Origin: Bacteroidota bacterium
GTDB lineage: Bacteria > Bacteroidota > Bacteroidia > Flavobacteriales > Flavobacteriaceae
Direction: 5' to 3'
DNA: 11,163 nt
Assembly: GCA_004356305.1 (NCBI GenBank)
Contig: SMXJ01000172.1
Location: 1 to 11,163 of the forward strand
A program made the translations under genes and the position numbers. The notes beneath the pieces are model-generated. The model ran no database searches. It saw nothing but the letters and a program-made list of their open reading frames with translations, and was not told the origin of the DNA. This document shows, one piece after another, positions 1-5,918 of this stretch; within the stretch, counting starts at the first letter, position 1, and every line of letters begins with the position of its first letter.

Positions 1-220
1 CAGGTACAAACCCTGCCTTAGTTTCAATAGTGATATCATCAACAACCAGGATGTTGAAACCATCATCGGGTTCTCCATCCCAAGTTGACCATACCGCAGT
101 ATTTTGAAGTCCCATATCACCAAGTGTATAGAATTCAAAATCGTCTTCGATAATAATTTGAGCATTGACTGAAAGTGTTAAAGCACAAGCAGCTAAAGTC
201 AATAAGTAAAATCTTTTCAT
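1..220 (-). CDS. Secreted protein, N-terminal fragment (3' end outside window)
   Basis: An open frame runs from an ATG at 218-220 off the left edge, giving 73 codons with no stop. The start MKRFYLLTLAACALTLSVNA followed by Q is a clear Sec signal peptide: basic N-terminus, hydrophobic core and AxA-like cleavage site just before Gln21. The mature part begins IIIEDDFEFYTLGDMG and continues with a Trp-rich, Asp-rich stretch (WSTWDGEPDDG). This style of N-terminus is common in flavobacterial secreted proteins that end in a type IX secretion sorting domain; that domain would lie outside the window, so the assignment is inference. The gene is divergent from icmF. A weak promoter may lie at 259-287 on the minus strand (TTG, 18-nt spacer, TATATTGC), which matches the Bacteroidota consensus only partly. 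No enzymatic function can be assigned. Confidence 0.75.
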   Translation of the reverse strand, partial: MKRFYLLTLAACALTLSVNAQIIIEDDFEFYTLGDMGLQNTAVWSTWDGEPDDGFNILVVDDITIETKAGFVP

Positions 221-341
221 AATGTTTAAATTTTTTAGTTGTTCTTAATTATTAGGATGCAATATACAAATATTTTGCAAAAAACAATCTTCTTGACTAT
301 TTTTTTAATGTTAAAGAAAATCGATTAATCCCTTTACGTTG

Positions 342-356
342 TTACGAAATTCGTAA
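342..356. promoter_or_regulatory. Palindromic operator candidate upstream of icmF
   Basis: TTACGAAATTCGTAA is a perfect 7-bp inverted repeat around one central base, ending 31 nt before the icmF start. A further half-like ATTCGTAC follows at once. A possible promoter overlaps it: TTTA at 333-336, a 17-nt spacer, then TAAATTCG at 354-361, close to the Bacteroidota TTTG/TAnnTTTG pattern with one mismatch in each element. A dyad between or across the promoter elements is the usual placement of a repressor operator. The regulator is unknown; a TetR-type acyl-CoA-responsive repressor is only a guess. The rest of the 221-387 gap is AT-rich and holds nothing else I recognise. Confidence 0.4.
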
Positions 357-387
357 ATTCGTACCGTAAATCTTTCAAAGTTTATCA

Positions 388-3300
388 ATGCAACATCCAA
401 CGCCCTATAAGCCAAAGCATAAAGTTAGAATTGTAACTGCAGCTTCGTTGTTCGATGGTCATGACGCAGCGATCAACATCATGAGGCGCATTATTCAAGC
501 TACCGGGGTTGAGGTTATTCACTTAGGACACGACCGAAGCGTGGAAGAGGTTGTAAATACCGCTATACAGGAAGATGCCAATGCAATCGCCATGACGTCC
601 TATCAGGGTGGACATAACGAGTACTTCAAATATATGTACGATCTGCTTCAGGAAAGAGATGCAGGACATATCAAGATCTTCGGTGGTGGTGGTGGCGTAA
701 TATTACCTTCAGAAATTAAAGAGTTGATGGATTATGGTATTACCCGCATCTATTCACCGGATGACGGACGTGAGATGGGCTTACAGGGAATGATCAACGA
801 TTTGGTGCAGCAAAGTGACTTTCCGATAGGAGATAAGCTGAATGGTGAAGAAAAAAGACTTTCGGATAAAATACCCGGAGCTATTGCCCGTGTTATCTCT
901 TCCGCCGAAAATTTCCCGGAAATAGCAAAAGATGTTTTGGCCGAGATCCATAAAAAAAACGAAACCAAAAGTACTCCGGTACTGGGGATCACAGGTACGG
1001 GAGGTTCGGGGAAATCATCTTTAGTAGACGAATTAGTACGACGATTTCTAGTCGACTTTCCTGAGAAAACCATAGGTCTTATTTCGGTAGATCCTTCAAA
1101 AAGGAAAACCGGAGGAGCGTTACTAGGGGATCGTATTCGTATGAATGCCATCGATTCGCCACGAGTGTATATGCGCAGTCTGGCAACACGCCAAAGCAAT
1201 TTAGCACTTTCCAAATACGTAGCCGAAGCCATTGAAGTGTTAAAAGCTGCGGAATATGACCTGATAATCTTAGAAACCTCCGGAATTGGACAAAGTGATA
1301 CCGAGATCCTCGACCATAGCGATGTTTCATTATACGTGATGACCCCGGAATTTGGAGCTGCCACTCAACTTGAAAAGATCGATATGTTGGATTTTGCCGA
1401 TCTGGTGGCTATCAATAAATTCGATAAAAGAGGTTCTCTCGATGCCTTACGGGATGTAAAAAAGCAATACATGCGGAATCATAATTTATGGGACACTCCT
1501 CAGGAGGAACTGCCTGTTTATGGTACCATCGCTTCCCAATTCAATGATCCCGGCATGAATAAACTGTACAAGGCAGTCATGGGTGAATTGGTTGAAAAAA
1601 CCAAATGTGATCTAAAAAGCACTTTTGAAATCAGTGACGAGATGAGTGAAAAGATCTTTGTGATCCCGCCTGCACGAATACGATATCTTTCAGAAATTTC
1701 AGAGAATAATAGAGCATATGATGAAAAAGCAGATCTGCAAATAGAGGTTGCACAAAGGCTCTACGGAATTTTTAAGACCATAAGCTCTGTCGCTAATATC
1801 AATTCGAAAGGAAGTGAGAGATCCCTGATCACGAAAAATGGATTGGATACTGATGCGATCCTTCGCTATGCTCAGAATGACGACGATAAAGAATTCTTAA
1901 GATTATTAATTAAAGAATTTGACCGGGTAAAAATGGATTTCGACCCTTATAATTGGGAAATAATTACAGGTTGGACCAACAAAATAAAGCGATATAAAGA
2001 CCCCATTTATTCGTTCAAGGTAAGAGGCAAAGAGATAAAAATAGAAACACATACCGAATCCTTGTCCCATTCGCTAATTCCTAAAGTTGTTTTGCCAAAA
2101 TATCAGGCCTGGGGAGATATTTTGAAGTGGAATTTACAGGAAAACGTACCGGGAGAATTTCCATATACTTCAGGCTTATATCCTTTCAAAAGAATGGGGG
2201 AGGACCCTGCACGGATGTTTGCCGGTGAAGGTGGGCCGGAACGCACCAACCGTCGTTTTCACTACGTGAGTTTAGGGTTACCGGCAAAACGGTTATCAAC
2301 GGCATTTGATAGTGTGACACTTTATGGAAATGATCCGGGTATTCGACCCGATATCTACGGAAAGATAGGTAACGCCGGCGTATCTATATGTTGTTTGGAC
2401 GACGCGAAAAAATTGTATTCCGGATTTGATCTTACCCACCAACTTACCTCGGTGAGTATGACCATTAATGGACCGGCTCCTATGTTGCTCGGCTTTTTCA
2501 TGAATGCTGCTATCGATCAAAATTGTGAGAAGTATATAAAGGAACAGGGACTTGAAAAAGAAGTGGAACAAAAGATCGCCAAAATATATAAAGGTAAAAC
2601 CCGACCACATTACCAGGGTGATCTACCCGAAGGAAATGATGGATTGGGGTTAATGCTGCTGGGAGTGACAGGAGATCGAGTGCTCGATAAAGAAACTTAT
2701 GATAAGATTAAATCCGATACCTTGAAGCAAGTACGAGGTACGGTTCAAGCCGATATATTAAAAGAGGACCAGGCACAAAACACTTGTATTTTTTCTACTG
2801 AATTTGCCCTGCGATTGATGGGTGACGTACAGGAATATTTTATTGAAAATAAGGTGCGTAATTTTTATTCGGTTTCTATCAGCGGTTATCACATCGCTGA
2901 AGCAGGAGCAAATCCGATCACACAACTGGCCTTTACCTTGTCAAACGGATTTACTTATTTAGAGTATTACCTAAGCCGTGAAATGGATATCAACGAGTTT
3001 GCACTAAATTTATCCTTCTTCTTTAGCAATGGTATTGATGCAGAATACTCGGTTATTGGACGTGTAGCCCGAAAGATATGGGCGAAAGCTTTGAAACATA
3101 AATACGGGGCAAATCCTAGAGCTCAAATGTTGAAGTATCATATTCAAACTTCGGGTCGTTCTTTACACGCTCAGGAAATTGACTTCAATGATATTCGTAC
3201 GACACTACAAGCCTTGTATGCGATCTATGATAATTGCAATTCCCTACATACCAATGCCTATGATGAGGCGATCACAACTCCTACTGAGGAAAGCGTACGC

Positions 3301-3834
3301 AGAGCGATGGCCATACAATTGATTATCAACAAAGAACTTGGGTTGGCGAAAAACGAAAACCCGATGCAAGGATCATTCATAATTGAAGAACTTACAGATC
3401 TGGTGGAAGCAGCTGTACTTGATGAATTTGACCGGATCACTGAACGAGGCGGCGTGTTAGGTGCTATGGAAACTATGTACCAGCGAAGTAAAATTCAGGA
3501 AGAGAGTTTGTACTACGAGACATTGAAACACAATAGTGAATTACCAATTATTGGGGTGAATACATTTTTGAGCAGCAAAGGATCTCCCACTGTTCTACCT
3601 GCGGAAGTTATACGAGCTACGGAAGAAGAAAAGAAATATCAAATTTCAGTGGTTGAAAATTTGATTGAACATAATAAAGTAATAGCTCCCAAATTATTAA
3701 AAGACCTACAGCAGCGATCTGTAAACAATCAAAATATCTTTGAAGCCTTGATGGAAGTTTGTAAATATTGTTCGCTGGGACAGATCACAAATTCATTGTT
3801 TGAAGTAGGAGGGCAGTACAGGAGAAATATGTAA
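388..3834 (+). CDS. icmF: Fused B12-dependent acyl-CoA mutase, IcmF type (isobutyryl-CoA mutase/G-protein chaperone)
   Basis: This 1148-residue protein joins three modules in the IcmF order. Residues 1-140 form the cobalamin-binding domain, with DGHDAA at 23-28 (His25 is the expected lower axial cobalt ligand), SYQGGH and a GGGGG loop. Residues about 195-415 form a MeaB-like GTPase, with P-loop GTGGSGKS at 203-210, a DPSKRKTGGALLGDRIRMN switch region and NKFD at 343-346. Residues about 565-1148 form the mutase barrel, with SISGYH placing the conserved His at 835. At the positions that are Tyr89 and Arg207 in methylmalonyl-CoA mutase, this protein has Phe611 (RMFAGEG) and Gln797 (KEDQAQNT), the isobutyryl-CoA mutase pattern. 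It should interconvert isobutyryl- and n-butyryl-CoA in the cytosol using adenosylcobalamin, with the GTPase domain gating cofactor loading. The N-terminus fits the family, supporting the start at 388. Residues 476-498 are encoded by repeat-like DNA. General annotation would call it a methylmalonyl-CoA mutase family protein. Confidence 0.93.
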   Translation: MQHPTPYKPKHKVRIVTAASLFDGHDAAINIMRRIIQATGVEVIHLGHDRSVEEVVNTAIQEDANAIAMTSYQGGHNEYFKYMYDLLQERDAGHIKIFGGGGGVILPSEIKELMDYGITRIYSPDDGREMGLQGMINDLVQQSDFPIGDKLNGEEKRLSDKIPGAIARVISSAENFPEIAKDVLAEIHKKNETKSTPVLGITGTGGSGKSSLVDELVRRFLVDFPEKTIGLISVDPSKRKTGGALLGDRIRMNAIDSPRVYMRSLATRQSNLALSKYVAEAIEVLKAAEYDLIILETSGIGQSDTEILDHSDVSLYVMTPEFGAATQLEKIDMLDFADLVAINKFDKRGSLDALRDVKKQYMRNHNLWDTPQEELPVYGTIASQFNDPGMNKLYKAVMGELVEKTKCDLKSTFEISDEMSEKIFVIPPARIRYLSEISENNRAYDEKADLQIEVAQRLYGIFKTISSVANINSKGSERSLITKNGLDTDAILRYAQNDDDKEFLRLLIKEFDRVKMDFDPYNWEIITGWTNKIKRYKDPIYSFKVRGKEIKIETHTESLSHSLIPKVVLPKYQAWGDILKWNLQENVPGEFPYTSGLYPFKRMGEDPARMFAGEGGPERTNRRFHYVSLGLPAKRLSTAFDSVTLYGNDPGIRPDIYGKIGNAGVSICCLDDAKKLYSGFDLTHQLTSVSMTINGPAPMLLGFFMNAAIDQNCEKYIKEQGLEKEVEQKIAKIYKGKTRPHYQGDLPEGNDGLGLMLLGVTGDRVLDKETYDKIKSDTLKQVRGTVQADILKEDQAQNTCIFSTEFALRLMGDVQEYFIENKVRNFYSVSISGYHIAEAGANPITQLAFTLSNGFTYLEYYLSREMDINEFALNLSFFFSNGIDAEYSVIGRVARKIWAKALKHKYGANPRAQMLKYHIQTSGRSLHAQEIDFNDIRTTLQALYAIYDNCNSLHTNAYDEAITTPTEESVRRAMAIQLIINKELGLAKNENPMQGSFIIEELTDLVEAAVLDEFDRITERGGVLGAMETMYQRSKIQEESLYYETLKHNSELPIIGVNTFLSSKGSPTVLPAEVIRATEEEKKYQISVVENLIEHNKVIAPKLLKDLQQRSVNNQNIFEALMEVCKYCSLGQITNSLFEVGGQYRRNM
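1814..1880 (+). repeat. Intergenic-type repeat sequence inside icmF
   Basis: Two short motifs here resemble the repeat in the gap after the gene. GATCCTTCGCTATGCTCAG and the next few bases (1857-1880) match the reverse complement of 3966-3989 at 21 of 24 aligned columns with one single-base gap. GTGAGAGATCCCT (1814-1826) resembles the reverse complement of 3890-3902 (GTGAGATCCCTCG). The stretch is in frame and encodes residues 476-498, including LRYAQND, in the linker between the GTPase and mutase domains. CCTTCGnCTnnGCTCAG-type palindromic repeats are widespread between genes in Bacteroidota and cyanobacteria. That this copy entered the gene by insertion is inference. Confidence 0.5.
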
Positions 3835-3843
3835 GCAGCAAAC

Positions 3844-3864
3844 CAATTTTGTGAAACAAAATTG
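3844..3864 (+). repeat. Perfect 9-bp hairpin after icmF
   Basis: CAATTTTGT (3844-3852) and ACAAAATTG (3856-3864) pair perfectly around a GAA loop, 10 nt after the icmF stop codon. No T-run follows, so it is not a canonical intrinsic terminator; it may protect the mRNA 3' end or help termination. It lies next to the degraded repeat sequence that follows. Confidence 0.45.
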
Positions 3865-4046
3865 TGTGAGTCGCTTATCCCGAGCTAGACGAGGGATCTC
3901 ACGAATGTCATGGGCTTTGTTTGGATGAGATCCACTTTTCGAAGCGAACAAGTGTTTGAATCGCACACTCTGAGCATAGTCGAAGGGTCTATGATTCTAC
4001 AAAATGTTCAGATATAATTCAGATGAGATATTACGGTGAGTAAAAT
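3865..4046. repeat. Degraded intergenic repeat between convergent genes
   Basis: This gap separates the convergent icmF and the small minus-strand gene, and has no convincing coding frame. It holds two related motifs, CCGAGCTAGACGAGGGATCT (3880-3899) and TGAGCATAGTCGAAGGGTCT (3971-3990), which align with one indel and a few mismatches. Between them are an inverted pair GGATCTCA (3894-3901) / TGAGATCC (3926-3933) and a bulged hairpin at 3933-3954 (CACTTTTCG, AAG loop, CGAA-C-AAGTG). These match the flavour of short palindromic repeats found between genes in many Bacteroidota. The element appears diverged rather than freshly inserted; I see no target-site duplication. Confidence 0.5.
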
Positions 4047-4442
4047 TTATAGTGTCATCATCCAGGTACGTTGTAGTTTTCTGAATTTTTTTAATTCATT
4101 ACGCAGTACAGGAAGAAAATCACGACCATTGCTATGGGTTCGCTCTAAGCGTTCACAATTTTTGAACAAGCGATTTGTTAACCGGGTTACAGAGTCGGCA
4201 TATTTATACTTGCCTTCAGAGAATGGCTGGCTTTCAGCCTTCAATATTTCCGGGGCCAGGGAAACAGATTGCTGAACGATATCCCCGGTAAAATAAACAC
4301 TCGGATTTTCACTTCCATTTTTTTGTAAATAATTTAGATCGTCCACAAAATAATGTGAAATACTTCTGGAAATAGTAAATATTTCCATAGCCTTTTGATA
4401 CAAAAGGGATTGGGGCAGGTGCTTGGGAACATTGGGTAACAT
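4047..4442 (-). CDS. Small conserved-looking protein of unknown function, possible four-helix bundle
   Basis: This 131-residue soluble protein starts MLPNVPKHLPQSLLYQKAMEI. It has no signal peptide or membrane segment. Most of it should be helical: LLYQKAMEIFTISRSISHYF near 13-32, GDIVQQSVSLAPEILKAES near 53-71, then a basic C-terminal region rich in Lys/Arg (NRLFKNCERLERTHSNGRDF, LRNELKKFRKLQRTW). The layout (Y/W-QKAMEI helix, then a Q-S/A-V-S-L/I-x-x-x-I helix) faintly recalls the S23/IVP four-helix-bundle family, but this is weak. Reasons to treat it as a real gene are a clean -7 box (TAAATTTG) about 30 nt before its start, its divergent pairing with an Lrp regulator, and the absence of a better frame here. 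A plus-strand frame at 4036-4275 overlaps it and looks like a shadow. No function is assigned. Confidence 0.7.
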   Translation of the reverse strand: MLPNVPKHLPQSLLYQKAMEIFTISRSISHYFVDDLNYLQKNGSENPSVYFTGDIVQQSVSLAPEILKAESQPFSEGKYKYADSVTRLTNRLFKNCERLERTHSNGRDFLPVLRNELKKFRKLQRTWMMTL

Positions 4443-4473
4443 AACTCGGTATTGTTTTTTCTAGCAATTGTTT

Positions 4474-4481
4474 CAAATTTA
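4474..4481 (-). promoter_or_regulatory. -7 promoter box for the small minus-strand gene
   Basis: TAAATTTG on the minus strand matches the Bacteroidota TAnnTTTG element exactly and would start transcription about 25 nt before the ATG at 4442. The -33 region is T-rich but has no clear TTTG at the usual distance. Confidence 0.45.
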
Positions 4482-4503
4482 CCAACAAAAAATCATAAAA
4501 AAC

Positions 4504-4533
4504 TTTCGATTTTAAAGTAAAACAATACATTTG
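4504..4533 (+). promoter_or_regulatory. Promoter for the Lrp/AsnC gene
   Basis: TACATTTG at 4526-4533 is an exact TAnnTTTG -7 box. TTTC at 4504-4507, 18 nt upstream, is a near match to the -33 TTTG. A short dyad ACTTT/AAAGT (4502-4506, 4514-4518) sits between them. The predicted transcription start near 4540 leaves about 34 nt before the ATG at 4574. Downstream there are GTTAA-like repeats (4546, 4556) and an AT-only dyad TAATAAT (4537-4543) / ATTATTA (4562-4568), a plausible setting for autoregulation by the Lrp protein. Confidence 0.45.
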
Positions 4534-4573
4534 GTTTAATAATGTGTTAATTTGCGTTAAAATTATTATAAAA

Positions 4574-5014
4574 ATGAATATTGATGCTCTCAACTGGAAA
4601 ATATTGAAATGTCTGCAGCTCAAAGCGCGGCAATCCAATGCCGAAATAGGTAGACAAGTTGGTATAAGTTCACCGGCTGTTTCAGAACGAATTAGAAAGA
4701 TGGAAGACGCCGGGATCATCAATGGATATTTTACCGATGTTTCCCCGTTTGAATGTGGATATCAATTAAAGGCCATTATTACTTTACGTGCCTTTATGGG
4801 AAAATTGAAACCTTTCTTGTCCAAGGTGAAAACCTATGATGAGGTACTAAACTGTTATCGAATTACAGGTAATGAGAACATAGTGATGGAAGTTGTTTTA
4901 AGAAATCAAAAACACCTGGAGATCTTCATCGATCAGTTGATAAGTTATGGGGAGACAAAGACACAAATAATCCTTTCACATGTAGTTGAGAATAATGAGA
5001 TACGCCCTATCTAG
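4574..5014 (+). CDS. Lrp/AsnC family transcriptional regulator
   Basis: The 146-residue protein has the standard two-domain layout. The N-terminal winged helix-turn-helix is at about 4-55 (ALNWKILKCLQLKARQSNAEIGRQVGISSPAVSERIRKMEDAGII), and a C-terminal RAM effector/oligomerisation domain is at about 64-140, with the TGNENIVMEV turn that in the family helps bind amino-acid ligands. Length and motifs are typical. I chose ATG 4574 over an in-frame GTG at 4544, because 4544 would lie almost at the predicted transcription start and the added residues (LICVKIIIK) are unlike the family N-terminus. It is divergent from the small helical gene, with 131 bp between them, so it may control both genes and itself. 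Its stop overlaps that of the convergent DJ-1/PfpI gene by 4 nt. The effector is unknown; a role in controlling amino-acid or branched acyl-CoA catabolism near icmF is speculation. Confidence 0.92.
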   Translation: MNIDALNWKILKCLQLKARQSNAEIGRQVGISSPAVSERIRKMEDAGIINGYFTDVSPFECGYQLKAIITLRAFMGKLKPFLSKVKTYDEVLNCYRITGNENIVMEVVLRNQKHLEIFIDQLISYGETKTQIILSHVVENNEIRPI

Positions 5015-5769
5015 TCCTTCGGAATGATTAAATGCGGTACAGTATTCAGGTCCCAATCTATTACCAAACCACCGGCAAGGGATCGTGCGATCTCCTTGCC
5101 GTACAAATGTTCACACAAATAGAGTGCTGCTTCGAAACTCCTGGCGCCCCCGGCTGAAGTAAGGTATTTTCCGTCGTGCACAAAGAACACATCTTTTCGA
5201 ACGTCCAATGACGGAAACATTTTCCGCATGGCATCAATATCACCCGGGAAAGTAGTTGATACACTACCCTCCAATAAACCGGCTTTCGCCAGAACGAAGG
5301 CTCCGTCGCAGTGAGATGTGATAAATTGAGCTTGTTTATCTACTCGTCTTACAAAATCGAGCATGACTTCGTTTTCAAGATCTGTGTCGAGATGATGCTC
5401 TGCACTGGGTACTACCAGGATGTCAATTGTTGGAATGTCATCTTTGAGATAATTGAAATCCGGCAGGATACGCATGCCTTCAAAAGTTACGATAGCATCA
5501 TCGGTATCGGCCACGGTAAAAACATTCATCGCTTTAATATTTTCTCTGAAAACAGTATGTTGAAAAATATCAAAAGGCGCGGTCAATTCGGTATTATAAA
5601 CTCCGTCCATAATTAGGAATCCTACATTATATCGTGTAGAATCCAATTTCGGAAGCACTTTATGTTTCACCGGGGAAGGGCTTTCATTTACTTTAGAGGA
5701 AGTTGTTTTTTCTGAAGGGTTTCCACAGGCGATAATCCCGAAGAGGGTAGCTATAAGAAAGTATTTCAT
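5011..5769 (-). CDS. DJ-1/PfpI (class I glutamine amidotransferase-like) domain lipoprotein
   Basis: This 252-residue protein starts MKYFLIATLFGIIACG, a lipoprotein signal peptide whose lipidated residue would be Cys15. A Ser/Lys/Pro-rich tether (about 16-45) leads into a DJ-1/PfpI domain at about 47-245. Visible marks are VGFLIMDGVYNTELTAPFDIFQ with its acidic residue (Glu61), the strand IDILVVPSAE, and the nucleophile elbow SHCDGAFVLAKAGLLEG with Cys154, followed by STTFPGD and TSAGGARSFEAALYL. This arrangement is closest to the isonitrile hydratase/GlxA N-terminal branch, but no AraC DNA-binding domain is present. The catalytic cysteine is intact, so enzymatic activity is plausible; the substrate is unknown. 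The lipid anchor puts it in the cell envelope, unusual for a mainly cytosolic family. Its start codon directly abuts a heptamer repeat array, and its stop overlaps that of the convergent lrp gene. Confidence 0.88.
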   Translation of the reverse strand: MKYFLIATLFGIIACGNPSEKTTSSKVNESPSPVKHKVLPKLDSTRYNVGFLIMDGVYNTELTAPFDIFQHTVFRENIKAMNVFTVADTDDAIVTFEGMRILPDFNYLKDDIPTIDILVVPSAEHHLDTDLENEVMLDFVRRVDKQAQFITSHCDGAFVLAKAGLLEGSVSTTFPGDIDAMRKMFPSLDVRKDVFFVHDGKYLTSAGGARSFEAALYLCEHLYGKEIARSLAGGLVIDWDLNTVPHLIIPKD

Positions 5770-5868
5770 GTTATAAGTTATAAGTTAAAAGTTCACAGTT
5801 TTCAGTTGCCGATTGTCGGTTTTTAGTTGGTGATTGATGGTTGTCAGTTGGTGAGTTGGTTAGTGTTG
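5770..5868 (+). repeat. Degenerate tandem heptamer array (GTTnnnn)
   Basis: From 5770 to 5853 the sequence divides into twelve consecutive 7-bp units, ten starting GTT and two starting ATT: GTTATAA twice, then GTTAAAA, GTTCACA, GTTTTCA, GTTGCCG, ATTGTCG, GTTTTTA, GTTGGTG, ATTGATG, GTTGTCA, GTTGGTG. After a one-base slip a further unit (GTTGGTT) follows at 5855-5861 before the pattern fades. The array begins at the base next to the start codon of the minus-strand lipoprotein gene, so its whole leader is made of the complementary unit (TTATAAC and variants). No coding frame uses it. Confidence 0.7.
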
Positions 5869-5918
5869 GAATTTTATTTCAATCTATACCCTATACCCAA
5901 TATCCATTACCAACACTA
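5861..5918. repeat. 9-bp inverted repeat enclosing a second heptamer run
   Basis: TAGTGTTGG (5861-5869) and CCAACACTA (5910-5918) are perfect complements separated by 40 nt; the right arm covers the crcB stop codon. Inside lie four more 7-bp units at 5884-5911: CTATACC, CTATACC, CAATATC, CATTACC. These have their C-rich strand on plus, opposite in polarity to the GTTnnnn array. In the crcB transcript the arms could fold into a hairpin just after the stop, but no U-run follows, so it is not a standard terminator. Confidence 0.5.

Noticed and set aside
221..387. Cobalamin riboswitch upstream of the B12-dependent mutase
   Set aside because: The leader is short and AT-rich, and I see no B12-box-like conserved GC-rich segment. 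The only clear structure is the 15-bp palindrome.
750..1364. Long minus-strand open frame of 204 codons inside icmF
   Set aside because: It lies fully within the well-supported icmF coding sequence, has a composition typical of an antisense shadow, and shows no domain motifs.
3844..3864. Intrinsic terminator for icmF
   Set aside because: The stem is perfect but AT-rich and not followed by a T-run, so I list it as a hairpin only.
4036..4275. Plus-strand frame of 79 codons after the icmF gap
   Set aside because: It overlaps the minus-strand helical gene, lacks a promoter box and shows no recognisable features.
5770..5853. CRISPR array
   Set aside because: Units are only 7 bp with no spacers of constant length, and no cas genes are nearby.
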